Below are positions 9,507-19,355 of a DNA stretch of 64,000 nucleotides, one piece after another. Position 1 is the first letter of the stretch. Each line of letters starts with the position of its first letter. The translations under genes were made by a program, and so were the position numbers. Under the pieces are notes generated by a model. That model was not told where the DNA came from. It made no database searches and worked only from the letters and a program-made list of their open reading frames with translations. The stretch comes from Rikenellaceae bacterium (GTDB lineage Bacteria; Bacteroidota; Bacteroidia; Bacteroidales; Rikenellaceae): contig JAJQEF010000002.1 of assembly GCA_021201795.1 (NCBI GenBank), forward strand, positions 42,976-106,975, read 5' to 3'.

Positions 9507-10260
9507 CCGATACATACAAACCCTAAGACTACCGGTTCTGTTGCTGTTCCTTTTAGGGATGACCGCGGGCGTTTCCGCGCAACAGCATCCCGAAAGAAAA
9601 ATGATCCGTTCCGGTAATAAAAATTTCAATAAAGGGAGCTATGAAGAAGCCGAACTCGACTATCTTAAGGCGCGCCATGCTAATCCGGGATACTACGAAG
9701 CTGCCTTCAATCTCTTCGATAATTATTATATGCAGGGACGCTACGAAGATGCCGAAAGAGGATTTGAAGAGATATCCGAGAGTATGTACTTTATGGATGA
9801 GAAGGAACTTTCAGAAATATACTTCAATAAAGGTAATTCGCTGTTCAGACAGGAAAAATACGAAGAGGCGCTCGAAGCGTTCAGAAGCGCGATGAGATAT
9901 GATCCTGACGACGAGGAAGCTAAATTCAATTACGCATACACAAAAAAAATGCTGGAAGACGACAATCAGGATGATAACCAAGACGATGAAAACGACGACG
10001 ACTCCGACGGAGAGGGCGACGACCAGCAGGATAACAGCGACGGAAATAATGACGGTAATAACAACGATCAAGATAATTCCGACAACGACAATAACGACCA
10101 GAACCGCGACAATGATCAGCAGGAACAGCCGCAAAGCGGAATGAACCGTGACGATGCTGAACAAATGCTCGAAGCCATCCAGAACAGCGAGGATAATACT
10201 AGTGAAAAAATGGATGCAGAAGAACAGCCTGCCGCGGCGCTAAGCGGAAAAAATTGGTAA
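9493..10260 (+). CDS. batC: BatC-like TPR protein with acidic Asn/Asp-rich tail
   Basis: 255 residues. A signal peptide (cleavage near VSAQ) is followed by three TPR-like units at about residues 35-150 (for example SEIYFNKGNSLFRQEKYEEALEAF). After these comes a low-complexity stretch, about residues 155-215, made almost only of Asp, Asn, Gln and Glu. The C-terminal KNW resembles BatC proteins. BatC is proposed to form a complex with BatA and BatB in the cell envelope. Here the gene lies before batA, whereas the usual naming order is A-B-C-D-E. The GAC/AAC-rich tract could be prone to length change. Confidence 0.75.
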   Translation: MNRINRYIQTLRLPVLLLFLLGMTAGVSAQQHPERKMIRSGNKNFNKGSYEEAELDYLKARHANPGYYEAAFNLFDNYYMQGRYEDAERGFEEISESMYFMDEKELSEIYFNKGNSLFRQEKYEEALEAFRSAMRYDPDDEEAKFNYAYTKKMLEDDNQDDNQDDENDDDSDGEGDDQQDNSDGNNDGNNNDQDNSDNDNNDQNRDNDQQEQPQSGMNRDDAEQMLEAIQNSEDNTSEKMDAEEQPAAALSGKNW

Positions 10261-10285
10261 GATATTTATATTAGAAGATATAGAT

Positions 10286-11281
10286 ATGATTGAAAGATTT
10301 GCAAATCCCGGCTATTTATGGTTCCTGTTTATTCTGGTGCCGATGATTGGGTATTACATATACAGAACGCTGCAAGGCGGGGTTACGGTGCGGATTTCCG
10401 ACACCAAAGGATTAATGAAGGTCCCTAAATCCGTTAAATACTACTTGCGACATCTGCCGTTCATTTTAAGGTGTGCGGCGGTAGCACTCCTGATTGTGGC
10501 GCTTGCCCGTCCGCAGAGTGCGGAAACGAATCAGACTTCCACTACGGAAGGTATCGATATAATACTCTCCATCGATATTTCAGGAAGTATGCTTGCGCGC
10601 GACTTCAAACCGAACCGAATGGTAGCGGCGAAAGAAGTAGCTAAAGACTTTATTCTCGACCGGCCCAACGACCGGATCGGACTGGTAATATTTGCCGGAG
10701 AGAGTTTCACCCAAAGCCCGCTTACCACGGATAAGGCCACATTGATAAATCTGCTCAATAAAGTAGAAGCAGGTATGATTGAAGACGGTACCGCCATCGG
10801 AACCGGCCTTGCCACAGCGATCAACCGCCTGCGCGAAAGCGATGCAAAGAGCAAGGTTATAATCCTGCTTACGGACGGTGTGAACAATATGGGGCAGATA
10901 GCTCCGCTCACAGCCGCAGAGATCGCGCAGATGATGGACATTAAAGTTTACACGATAGGCGTGGGCACCATTGGCACAGCACCCTATCCTGCGTTCGATA
11001 TGTGGGGAAATATCACATACCAGCAGGCACCTGTAGAGATCGATGAAGAGGTACTTATACAGATAGCCGGTATGACTGGCGGGCAATATTTCAGGGCCAC
11101 GGACAATAACAAACTCGAAGAGATATATGATATTATAAATCAACTGGAGACTACAAAAATCGAAGTCGATAACTTCACCCTATACAAAGAGAGATTTATG
11201 ATCTTCGCTTTGACAGCTTTGATAATATTGATACTGGAGATCTTGATTCGTTACTTCTATCTTAAAAAATTACCACAATAA
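10286..11281 (+). CDS. batA: BatA-like vWA membrane protein
   Basis: 331 residues: two N-terminal hydrophobic segments, a vWA domain and a C-terminal transmembrane helix. The metal-ion site reads SIDISGSML with a later LLTDGVNNMG, so the DxSxS...D pattern is intact and ligand binding is plausible. The opening FANPGYLWFLFILVPMIGYY matches the BatA family. The stop codon overlaps the batB start by 1 nt. Bat proteins were linked to aerotolerance in Bacteroides fragilis; the molecular mechanism is not settled. Confidence 0.88.
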   Translation: MIERFANPGYLWFLFILVPMIGYYIYRTLQGGVTVRISDTKGLMKVPKSVKYYLRHLPFILRCAAVALLIVALARPQSAETNQTSTTEGIDIILSIDISGSMLARDFKPNRMVAAKEVAKDFILDRPNDRIGLVIFAGESFTQSPLTTDKATLINLLNKVEAGMIEDGTAIGTGLATAINRLRESDAKSKVIILLTDGVNNMGQIAPLTAAEIAQMMDIKVYTIGVGTIGTAPYPAFDMWGNITYQQAPVEIDEEVLIQIAGMTGGQYFRATDNNKLEEIYDIINQLETTKIEVDNFTLYKERFMIFALTALIILILEILIRYFYLKKLPQ

Positions 11282-12300
11282 TGTTAAGATTCGGAACACC
11301 GGAATATTTATATCTGTTATTTCTGCTGCCGGTTTTAGCAGTAGGGTATATATTTTATCTTTATAACCGTAATAAGCGCCTGAAAGAATTCGGCAGCGAT
11401 ATCACGGTCAGACAACTTATACCTTTATTTTCGCCAAAGAGAGAGATCTGGAAGTTTGTCTTGATACTTCTCGGTGTTTTGTCGATAATATTCAGTCTCG
11501 CTCGACCTCAACTGGTATCCAAATTGCGGGAGGTCAACCGTACAGGCCTGGAGATTATGATCGCCGTGGACGTATCAAACAGTATGCTCGCACAGGATTT
11601 CGAACCTACCCGCCTCGAACGGACAAAATTCGCCATCGACCGTCTTCTCGAACAGCTTAAGGAAGACAGGCTTGGTGTGATAGTTTTCGCCGGAGATGCT
11701 TATGTTCAGCTGCCCATAACGTCCGATTATCTCGCAGCTCGTGCATTCGTTAAACAATTATCCACTACTATGGTTTCCCGGCAGGGAACGGCAATGGGTG
11801 CGGCCATAGACCTCGCCGTAAATTCATTTTCTTCCGGAAGCGAGGGCAGCCGCGTCCTGATAATAATATCCGACGGAGAGAATCATGAAGACGATCCGAT
11901 AAGATCGGCTCGTAATGCAGTAGAAAAAGGTATTACGATTTATACAATAGGAATCGGAACACCCGAAGGGGCCCCTATATTCCTCGGCAATGATTTTATC
12001 CGCGACGAGAACGGCAATATGGTAGTCACCAAATTGGACGAAGCCATCCTCGAGCAGGTGGCCTTCACCACAGGAGGCTCATACGTAAGGGCGACCAACA
12101 GCAGTCTGGGACTGAGTGAAATAATCGACCATATAAACGAGATGGAGAAACAGGAGATCCGCGCGATGGTATTCGAAGACTACGACGAACGCTACCAATA
12201 CGTTCTCGCCTTCGGCATCTTACTACTATTAATAGAATTTCTGATATTGAACAGGAAGAACAGGCTCTTCTCAGGAATCAAAATTTTCGATAAACGTTAA
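11281..12300 (+). CDS. batB: BatB-like vWA membrane protein
   Basis: 339 residues, with the same plan as BatA: N-terminal membrane segments, a vWA domain and a C-terminal hydrophobic helix. The metal site is AVDVSNSML with IISDGENHEDD downstream, an intact DxSxS pattern. The opening RFGTPEYLYLLFLLPVL is typical for BatB. It is the last gene of the operon, closed by a strong terminator immediately downstream. No batD or batE homologue follows, so this is a shortened Bat cluster unless the rest lies elsewhere. Confidence 0.88.
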   Translation: MLRFGTPEYLYLLFLLPVLAVGYIFYLYNRNKRLKEFGSDITVRQLIPLFSPKREIWKFVLILLGVLSIIFSLARPQLVSKLREVNRTGLEIMIAVDVSNSMLAQDFEPTRLERTKFAIDRLLEQLKEDRLGVIVFAGDAYVQLPITSDYLAARAFVKQLSTTMVSRQGTAMGAAIDLAVNSFSSGSEGSRVLIIISDGENHEDDPIRSARNAVEKGITIYTIGIGTPEGAPIFLGNDFIRDENGNMVVTKLDEAILEQVAFTTGGSYVRATNSSLGLSEIIDHINEMEKQEIRAMVFEDYDERYQYVLAFGILLLLIEFLILNRKNRLFSGIKIFDKR

Positions 12301-12303
12301 AAT

Positions 12304-12331
12304 AAAAGCACTCTCCACAGGGTGCTTTTTT
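12304..12331 (+). terminator. Rho-independent terminator of the Bat operon
   Basis: Stem AAAAGCACTC / GGGTGCTTTT (10 bp with one G-U pair), a 6-nt loop, and a run of six T. It begins 4 nt after the batB stop. Confidence 0.85.
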
Positions 12332-12398
12332 AATGAAAAAAAATCTCTTTTCGGAAGATGAAGCTTTACTTTAATTTAGAAATAGTTTACGAATAAAC

Positions 12399-12406
12399 TA
12401 AATTTG
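12399..12406 (+). promoter_or_regulatory. -7 promoter element for marR-MFS
   Basis: TAAATTTG matches TAnnTTTG, 20 nt upstream of the MarR start codon. The -33 position carries TAG rather than TTG. Confidence 0.45.
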
Positions 12407-12425
12407 CCTGTCCAATATTTAAAAT

Positions 12426-12863
12426 ATGAGTATTATAGAAAAGCCCGACGATCAGCTTGGCTTCCTGTTAATGCAGGTCTCGCTTCTTAAACAGCGTTTT
12501 ACCAATTCCGTATTAAGAATTTACGACATTACCTATATCCAGTTCGTTATTCTTGCCGGAATACTCGAACTCGGGGAGTCCGGTAAGCTGGTCACACAAC
12601 AGACGATCTCTTTAGAGAGACTCCTTGATAAAGCAATGGTCTCCAACGTAGTCAAAACTTTGATTGCGAAAAATCTGATAACCAGGGATACCCATCCAAG
12701 CGACAACCGTGCCTACACCCTCGGGCTTACGGCGGAAGGTCAAAAACTCGTCGTAAAATGTAAAACCGAAGCGAAAAAAATAGATAAGATGTTTTTTTCA
12801 TCCATAGATGAGGATCACTTCCGGGAAACATTAAAAACACTGCAGACCAATAATACAAATTAA
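12426..12863 (+). CDS. MarR-family transcriptional regulator
   Basis: 145 residues with the MarR winged helix-turn-helix: TQQTISLERLLDKAMVSNVVKTL as the HTH region, and the wing KNLITRDTHPSDNRAYTLGLTAEG with its conserved DxR. Such proteins usually repress a neighbouring transporter and release DNA on binding a small aromatic ligand. The MFS transporter gene begins directly after the stop codon, so both form one unit and autoregulation is likely. The effector is unknown. Confidence 0.9.
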   Translation: MSIIEKPDDQLGFLLMQVSLLKQRFTNSVLRIYDITYIQFVILAGILELGESGKLVTQQTISLERLLDKAMVSNVVKTLIAKNLITRDTHPSDNRAYTLGLTAEGQKLVVKCKTEAKKIDKMFFSSIDEDHFRETLKTLQTNNTN

Positions 12864-14061
12864 ATGAAAACAAATAACGGTCGTCCTGCCTTATGGACAA
12901 AAGATTTTATTCTGGCATTCTTATCGAATCTGTTGATGTTTTTTTCGTTTTATATGCTGATCCCTGTTCTTCCTTTTTATGTGATCGGAAATCTGGGAAC
13001 ATCGGAAACGATAGCAGGGGTAGTCATAGCCTTATATACAATCTCCGCATTGGTAATACGTCCATTTTCAGGATACCTTGTGGATAAATTCAGCCGTAAA
13101 CCGCTCTACTTACTTTGCTACGGTTGTTTCTGTGCAGCATTCGCAGGTTACGCTGTAGCCGCATCATTGATGCTGTTCATTCTTATTCGGATCTTTCACG
13201 GGTTCGGATTCGGAATAAGCACCGTAAGCGGAAGCACGGTCGCCGTGGACATTATGCCGTCGGAGAGGCGCGGGGAAGGGATCGGGTATTACGGTATGGC
13301 GGCGAGCCTCGCAATGGCCACGGGACCTTTCATCGGACTTTGGATGTTCGGACAATACGATTTTATGGTTATTTTTATGGCATCGTTCATAGCCAGCCTT
13401 GTAGGTTTCATATGTATACTTTTCATAACCCCTATTAAGAAGCCTATCGTCCATGACTCCGAAAAACCAAAAATGTCCCTCGACAGATTCATCCTTGTAA
13501 ACGCCCTTCCGTGCGTAATTTTGTTGTTATTCCAAGGGTTCGGTTACGGTGCCGTATCCAACTTCATAGGGTTGTACAGCGAAGAAGCCGGAATGTCCGG
13601 ACACGCAGGATTGTTCTTTCTCGTATTCGCTATCGGAATAGTCTGCGCACGTCTTCTGACTGCGAAGTCGATTAACAACGGGCGGGTCGTAAAAGTAATT
13701 TTTATAGGCAGCGTTCTATTGATCGTATCTTTTATACTATTCACAGTTGACACAATGAATATATTCCTGTTCTATTCCATAGCCCTGATTTCCGGAGCAG
13801 GCTACGGACATATAAATCCTGCGTTCCAGAGTATGTACATAAATATGGGGGGGGCACAATCAAAGAGGCACGGCAAACGCCACATACTTCACGTTCTGGG
13901 ATATTGGAATCGGGGTCGGAACTGCGGCGGGAGGATTCTTTATCGAAAAATTCGATTTTCACCTGCTTTTCATGATTTGTGTGGCTCTCAACATATTAGG
14001 CACGATTTATTTCGGACTCGTGTCAGCACCTTACTATAAAAGCCACAAAATTACGCGGTAG
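12864..14061 (+). pseudogene. MFS efflux transporter, frameshifted at a run of eight G
   Basis: A drug-efflux-type major facilitator protein of about 398 residues if repaired. The first 330 residues are a normal MFS sequence, with the motif-A-like GYLVDKFSRKPLY after helix 2. At 13847-13854 there are eight G; with seven, reading continues into GTANATYFTFWDIGIGVGTA, the expected conserved motif, and ends at 14059-14061. As given, translation leaves the family sequence and stops at 14039. The run could be a slippage switch, a recent inactivating insertion or a sequencing error. It is coupled to the MarR gene upstream and overlaps the convergent AraC gene by 11 nt. Confidence 0.85.
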
Positions 14062-14907
14062 CTATCCCGCTCTTACTTTTCGATAAACGGTAGTTCTGAG
14101 GAGACTCGCCTGTATACCGTTTAAAGAAACGTCCTAAATAAGACTGGTCGGGGAAATTCATCGTTTCCGCGATCTTTTGTACAGGAATATTAGTAGTTTC
14201 CAGTAAGATTTTAATTTCAAGAATGACCATCCTGTCGATAATTCTTTTCGCGGACTCGTTGGATGTAGTTTGTGTACAGACGGCGGATAGATATCTGGGC
14301 TTATACAAAGTTTATCGGAATAAAATTCCACATCGCGTTTTGTTTTACAATGAGTTTTAACCAACGCCATAAATTCACGGAACAGTTCGTCCTGTCTTTT
14401 GGTTTTAGGATTGCCTTTTACAAAGAACTGGCTCATTTTTTTATAACAATACCAGAAAAAACACTGCATCTGATTTTTTATCATAGAATATCCGATCTCA
14501 GTATACCAGTCCGTATCCATCAATGTAAGCAGTTCCACCCATTTGTTCATAAAGATCACATTGTCCTCGTCCAGGACCATTACAGGATGTTCTTTTACAA
14601 ATCGGAAAAATTCCACAGGAAGGTTAAATACCGCCTCGCTGAACAGATTCTTCGATAAATAAAAGAAAGTAAACCGCGCATCCTCGGAAACATTGTTGAC
14701 GGCAAGTCTGGATTCGGGAAATAATATACTGACACCACCCTTCCTTATCCTGTAATCAAGTATATCTATACTCAGTTCCGCCGAACCTTCATGACAGAAA
14801 ACGATCGCACTTCCTGCCATCTTTTTCGGACGGGAATTGAATGAAGCCATGTCCGTATTTTCCATCATAAACGGTTCCCTAAGAACAACTTTACCGTGCC
14901 TTTCCAT
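14051..14907 (-). pseudogene. AraC-family regulator, frameshifted in its DNA-binding domain
   Basis: The N-terminal part (start ATG at 14907, MERHGKVVLREPF) is a cupin-like sensing domain. The C-terminal double helix-turn-helix is present but in another frame (ISPRYLSAVC, later FPDQSYLGRFFKRYTGESP). The switch lies at about 14297-14300, where one base seems missing next to a CCC run on the coding strand. As written, the first frame loses the DNA-binding helices and ends near 14158. An upstream in-frame ATG at 14988 exists, but the added residues do not look like the family. The gene is divergent from the RND efflux operon, its likely target. Confidence 0.82.
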
Positions 14908-15026
14908 AATAATTAATCCGATTTTCAACCACGAAATTAACTCTGTTTTAACAAAAGACAAAGAATCGTTCCGAAAATGAACAATCAAAACTACCTTCTG
15001 AAAATGAATAACGGATTTTTGTGCGG

Positions 15027-15034
15027 TACTTTTG
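15027..15034 (+). promoter_or_regulatory. -7 promoter element of the RND efflux operon
   Basis: TACTTTTG matches TAnnTTTG, 26 nt before the adaptor start codon. No clear TTG at -33, as expected for a promoter needing an activator; the divergent AraC gene is a candidate. Confidence 0.45.
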
Positions 15035-15059
15035 CCACGTTAAAAACATATAATAAAAG

Positions 15060-16157
15060 ATGAGAGCAAGGTTAATTGTATTTTTAGTTGGTTTAGTTGT
15101 TTTATGCGGTTGCTCGGGCAGCACACCGGCAACCAACATGGTCAGACAGTACGAGGTCATCGAGATCAAGCCGTCGGACATCAGTCTGCAATCTTCTTAC
15201 CCTGCGTCTATAAACGGCAGACAGGATATCGACATTTATCCGAAAATAACGGGATTTATTGAAAAAGTCTGCTTCAATGAAGGAGAACAGGTGAAAAAAG
15301 GACAGACCCTTTTCATCATCGAACAAGTACAGTATCAAGCTGCGCTTCAAACGGCACAGGCTAATGTGGAAGCTGCCAAAGCTGGGGTCGCAACAGCACA
15401 ACTCTCGTATGACAGCAAGAAGGTACTTTTCAACCGTGAAGTAGTTTCACAGTTCGAACTCTCCATGGCAGAGAACCAACTTCTTACTGCAAAGGCACAA
15501 CTCTCGCAGGCAGAGGCGCAGGAGACAGACGCCAAAAACAATCTTTCATACACGCTTGTGAAGAGTCCGGCTAACGGCATTGCAGGAACGATACCCTTCC
15601 GTGAAGGAACACTGGTAAGTCCAACCATGCCCAAAGCTCTAACTACCGTGTCGGATAATTCGTCAATGTACGTCTATTTTTCTATGGCCGAGAGCCAGCT
15701 TCTAAATCTACTCCGAGATTACGGAACTACAGCCAGAGCACTCGAAGAGATGCCGGACATAAGTCTCAGATTGACCGACGGAGATATGTATACCCATACG
15801 GGACGTATTGAAACTATAAGCGGTGTAATAGACCAGTCGACCGGTTCGGTCTCCCTCCGCGCTGTTTCCCCGAACACGGAAGGACTTTTACGGAGCGGTG
15901 GTTCCGGGAATATTATCATGCCGTTTCAGTATGAAAATGCTATAGTCATTCCGCAAAACATCACTATAGAAATACAGGATAAGAATTACGTATACAAAGT
16001 AATAGACGGTGTAGCTACACAGGTACCGATAACCGTATCCAAAAATTCCAACGGTGTAGATTACATAGTGGAATCAGGCCTTTCATACGGCGACATTATT
16101 ATCAGCGAAGGTGTCGGAATGTTAAGAAACGGTACACCTGTCGAAATAAAAAAATAA
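15060..16157 (+). CDS. RND efflux periplasmic adaptor lipoprotein
   Basis: Membrane-fusion protein that bridges an inner-membrane RND pump and an outer-membrane channel. The lipobox LCGC gives a lipoprotein signal of about 18 residues. The biotinyl-lipoyl half-motif ISGFIEKVCFNEGEQVKKGQTL is represented here by KITGFIEKVCFNEGEQVKKG (about residues 61-80). A helical hairpin with Ala/Gln repeats (about 100-165) and the beta-barrel and membrane-proximal domains follow. The 365-residue length is normal. It is first in the adaptor-pump-channel operon, 13 nt before the pump gene. Confidence 0.93.
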   Translation: MRARLIVFLVGLVVLCGCSGSTPATNMVRQYEVIEIKPSDISLQSSYPASINGRQDIDIYPKITGFIEKVCFNEGEQVKKGQTLFIIEQVQYQAALQTAQANVEAAKAGVATAQLSYDSKKVLFNREVVSQFELSMAENQLLTAKAQLSQAEAQETDAKNNLSYTLVKSPANGIAGTIPFREGTLVSPTMPKALTTVSDNSSMYVYFSMAESQLLNLLRDYGTTARALEEMPDISLRLTDGDMYTHTGRIETISGVIDQSTGSVSLRAVSPNTEGLLRSGGSGNIIMPFQYENAIVIPQNITIEIQDKNYVYKVIDGVATQVPITVSKNSNGVDYIVESGLSYGDIIISEGVGMLRNGTPVEIKK

Positions 16158-16170
16158 GGAGAAATAGACA

Positions 16171-19100
16171 ATGAATCTTAAGTTTTTTATAGACAGGCCG
16201 ATATTTTCGGCTGTGATCTCCATTGCCATCGTGGTACTCGGGGTCATAGGGCTGTTTACACTCCCCATCGAACAATATCCGGACATCGCACCTCCGACCA
16301 TCACCGTTACCACCCAATATACAGGTGCGAGTGCGGCAACGCTTCAAAACAGCGTTATAGCACCTCTGGAGGAAGCGATCAACGGTGTCGAAAACATGAC
16401 ATACATGACCTCGTCGGCAACCAACTCTGGACAGGTAACTATCAGTGTATACTTCAAACAGGATACCGATCCCGATATGGCGGCGGTAAACGTTCAGAAC
16501 CGTGTCTCCAAAGCGACAGGATCCCTGCCTGCCGATGTAACGAGAATCGGTGTTACGACAGCAAAACGCCAGAACAGTATACTTAAAATATTTTCCCTGT
16601 ACAGCCCTGACGAAACATACGACAACAACTTCCTGAGCAACTATATTATGATCAATATAGAACCCAGGATGATGAGAATCACCGGTGTCGGCGAGATGCG
16701 GACACTCGGTTCGGACTATAGTATGCGTATCTGGATGAAACCGGATATCATGGCTCAATACGGGATGATTCCATCCGACATAACATATGCACTCGCTGAA
16801 CAGAATATAGAGTCCGCAACAGGATCGTTCGGGGAAAATTACGAACAGACGTTCCAATACAGTATGGTTTACCGGGGACGTCTCGCTACTCCGGAAGAAT
16901 TCGAGGAAATAGTGATCCGATCCTTACCGAACGGAGAAGTTCTCCGCCTCAAAGATGTTGCAGACGTAGAATTGGGACAACAGTCATACGCATTCGAAGG
17001 GACTACGGACGGCAAACCGGGTGTAACCTGTATTGTTTTCCAGACAGCAGGAACAAATGCGACAGCGGTGATCAATGAAATAGATAAAATGCTTGCGGAG
17101 ATCGAAACGGAACTTCCTCCCGGAGTTGAAATAGTCGAATTGAGAGATGCCAACGAATTTCTCTTCGCTTCTTTCTGGGAAGTAGGTAAATCACTTCTTC
17201 TGGCGATAATTCTCGTGGTGATCGTCGTTTACCTGTTCCTGCAGGATGTACGGGCGACAATTATTCCGACACTATCCATAATCGTATCGCTTATTGGCAC
17301 ATTTGCCTTCATGGCTGTGGCAGGATTCAGCTTAAATCTTCTTACCCTGTTCGCACTCGTGTTGGCCATCGGTACGGTAGTGGATAATGCCATTATCGTA
17401 GTGGAAGCGGTACAGGCGCGTTTTGAGGTAGGATATAAATCCTCTTACATGGCTACTCATGATGCCATGAAGGGTATTACTCCGGCAATCGTATCTTCTA
17501 CTATCGTGTTTATGTCGGTATTTATACCGGTATCCATGATGGGAGGCACCTCTGGTAAATTCTACACACAGTTCGGTATTACGATGGCAGTAGCGGTAGG
17601 TTTGTCAGCTCTCAACGCCTTAACCCTATCTCCTGCGCTCTGCGCCATATTGATGAAACCTTATATCACCGAAGACGGCAAAGAGATCAAAAATTTCTCA
17701 GCACGCTTCCGCAAGGTATTTAATACTTCATTCAACGCACTGGTAAAAAGATACCAGCATGCAGCACTCGTTTTCATTAAACGTCCATGGCTGACGTGGG
17801 CGATCATAATAGGCTGTTTCGCCGCATTGATTTTATTGATGAACAATACTAAGACAGGGCTCGTACCTCAGGAGGACCAGGGATTTATATTCATGGATAT
17901 TACTACCGCACCAGGAAACACGATCCACCAGACTAATCTTATAATCGACCAGATAGAGGAACGTCTCAAGGATATCCCACAAGTCGCACATTATTCCAAA
18001 GTGGCCGGATTCGGACTTACATCGGGAATGGGTAATTCTTATTGATTGTTCACTATAAAACTGAAACCATGGGATGAACGGAAGAATAAAGAAGACTACG
18101 TAGACGAGATAATAAAAGACATATACAGACGTACTGCGGATGTAAAAGATGCGAGCGTATTTGCGATGGCACCGCCGATGATCATGGGTTACGGAACAAG
18201 CAACGGATTCGAAATGTATGTTCAGGATCGCCTCGGAAGGGATATCCTTGATCTTTACGGATATACACAGGCATTTATCGGAGCGCTGAATCAACGCCCG
18301 GAGATCGGAGCGGCATTTTCTTCGTTCAATCCTAATTATCCGCAATGGAAGGTGGAAGTCGACGCTGCTAAGGCTAAACGTGCAGGAATCTCTCCGGCGG
18401 ACATTCTCAGTACCCTTTCGGGATACTACGGCGGACAATACGTATCTGACATTAACAGGTTCTCGAAAATCTACTATGTAATGATACAGGCGGATCCTAA
18501 ATACCGCCTCGATACCGAATCGCTCGATAAAGTATTCGTACGCGGCGGGAACGGGGATATGGCACCTCTTAGCCAGTTCGTGACACTCACCAGAACTTAC
18601 GGTTCCGAGTCTCTCAGTCGTTTCAACATGTACCAGGCTATTGCTGTGAATGGTGTTGCAGCTGACGGATACAGCTCCGGTGATGCGATCCGCGCAATAG
18701 CGGAAGTCGCTGCGGAAACTCTTCCTCAGGGATATGGTTATGAATTCGGCGGTATAACGCGTGAAGAGAGCGACAGTTCGAATACGACTATAATTATCTT
18801 CGGTATATGTACACTAATGATATATCTTATTCTAAGCGCGATGTACGAGAGTTTCCTTATTCCGTTAGCGGTAATTATTTCAGTTCCCTGCGGACTTATG
18901 GGCAGCTTCCTGTTCGCGAAAATTATGGGACTCGATAATGATATTTATCTTCAGACAGGGCTTATAATGCTTATCGGCTTACTTGCCAAAACAGCGATCC
19001 TTCTCATTGAATATGCTTCCGAGAGACGTAAGAGCGGTATGAGCCTCGCACAATCTGCGGTATCGGCAGCTAAGGCTCGTCTGCGTCCGATCCTGATGAC

Positions 19101-19344
19101 GGCTCTTACGATGATATTCGGTATGATTCCTCTGGTATTCTCCAGCGGCGTAGGGGCAAACGGAAACAGTTCCCTGGGAACGGGAGCAGTCGGAGGTATG
19201 ATAGTAGGCACCCTAGCGTTATTGTTCCTTGTGCCGTCGCTATTCATAATTTTCCAGTTTATAGAGGAAAAATTCAAACCTATGCAGTTCGAGAAATCCA
19301 AAGACTGGGCTATACAGGCAGAATTAGAAGAAAACAAAAATTAA
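16171..19344 (+). pseudogene. RND multidrug efflux pump (HAE1/AcrB type) interrupted by in-frame TGA
   Basis: Proton-driven inner-membrane pump. The whole family length (1057 codons) is present in one frame, with an N-terminal helix, two porter halves and two membrane bundles (GTVVDNAIIVVEA in the first carries the charged relay). A single TGA at 18043-18045 (codon 625) cuts it between GMGNSY and LFTIKLKPWDER. Relatives usually have Gly there, so GGA to TGA is the simplest change. Both halves keep normal conserved sequence. The second fragment has ATT and other weak starts but no evident restart signal. Adaptor and channel genes around it are intact. Confidence 0.88.
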
Positions 19345-19355
19345 GGAGTACTTCA

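Noticed and set aside
9811..10164. Minus-strand Val/Ile-rich frame opposite the batC Asp/Asn tract
   Set aside because: The hydrophobic run is the complement of GAC/AAC repeats; it is a composition artefact.
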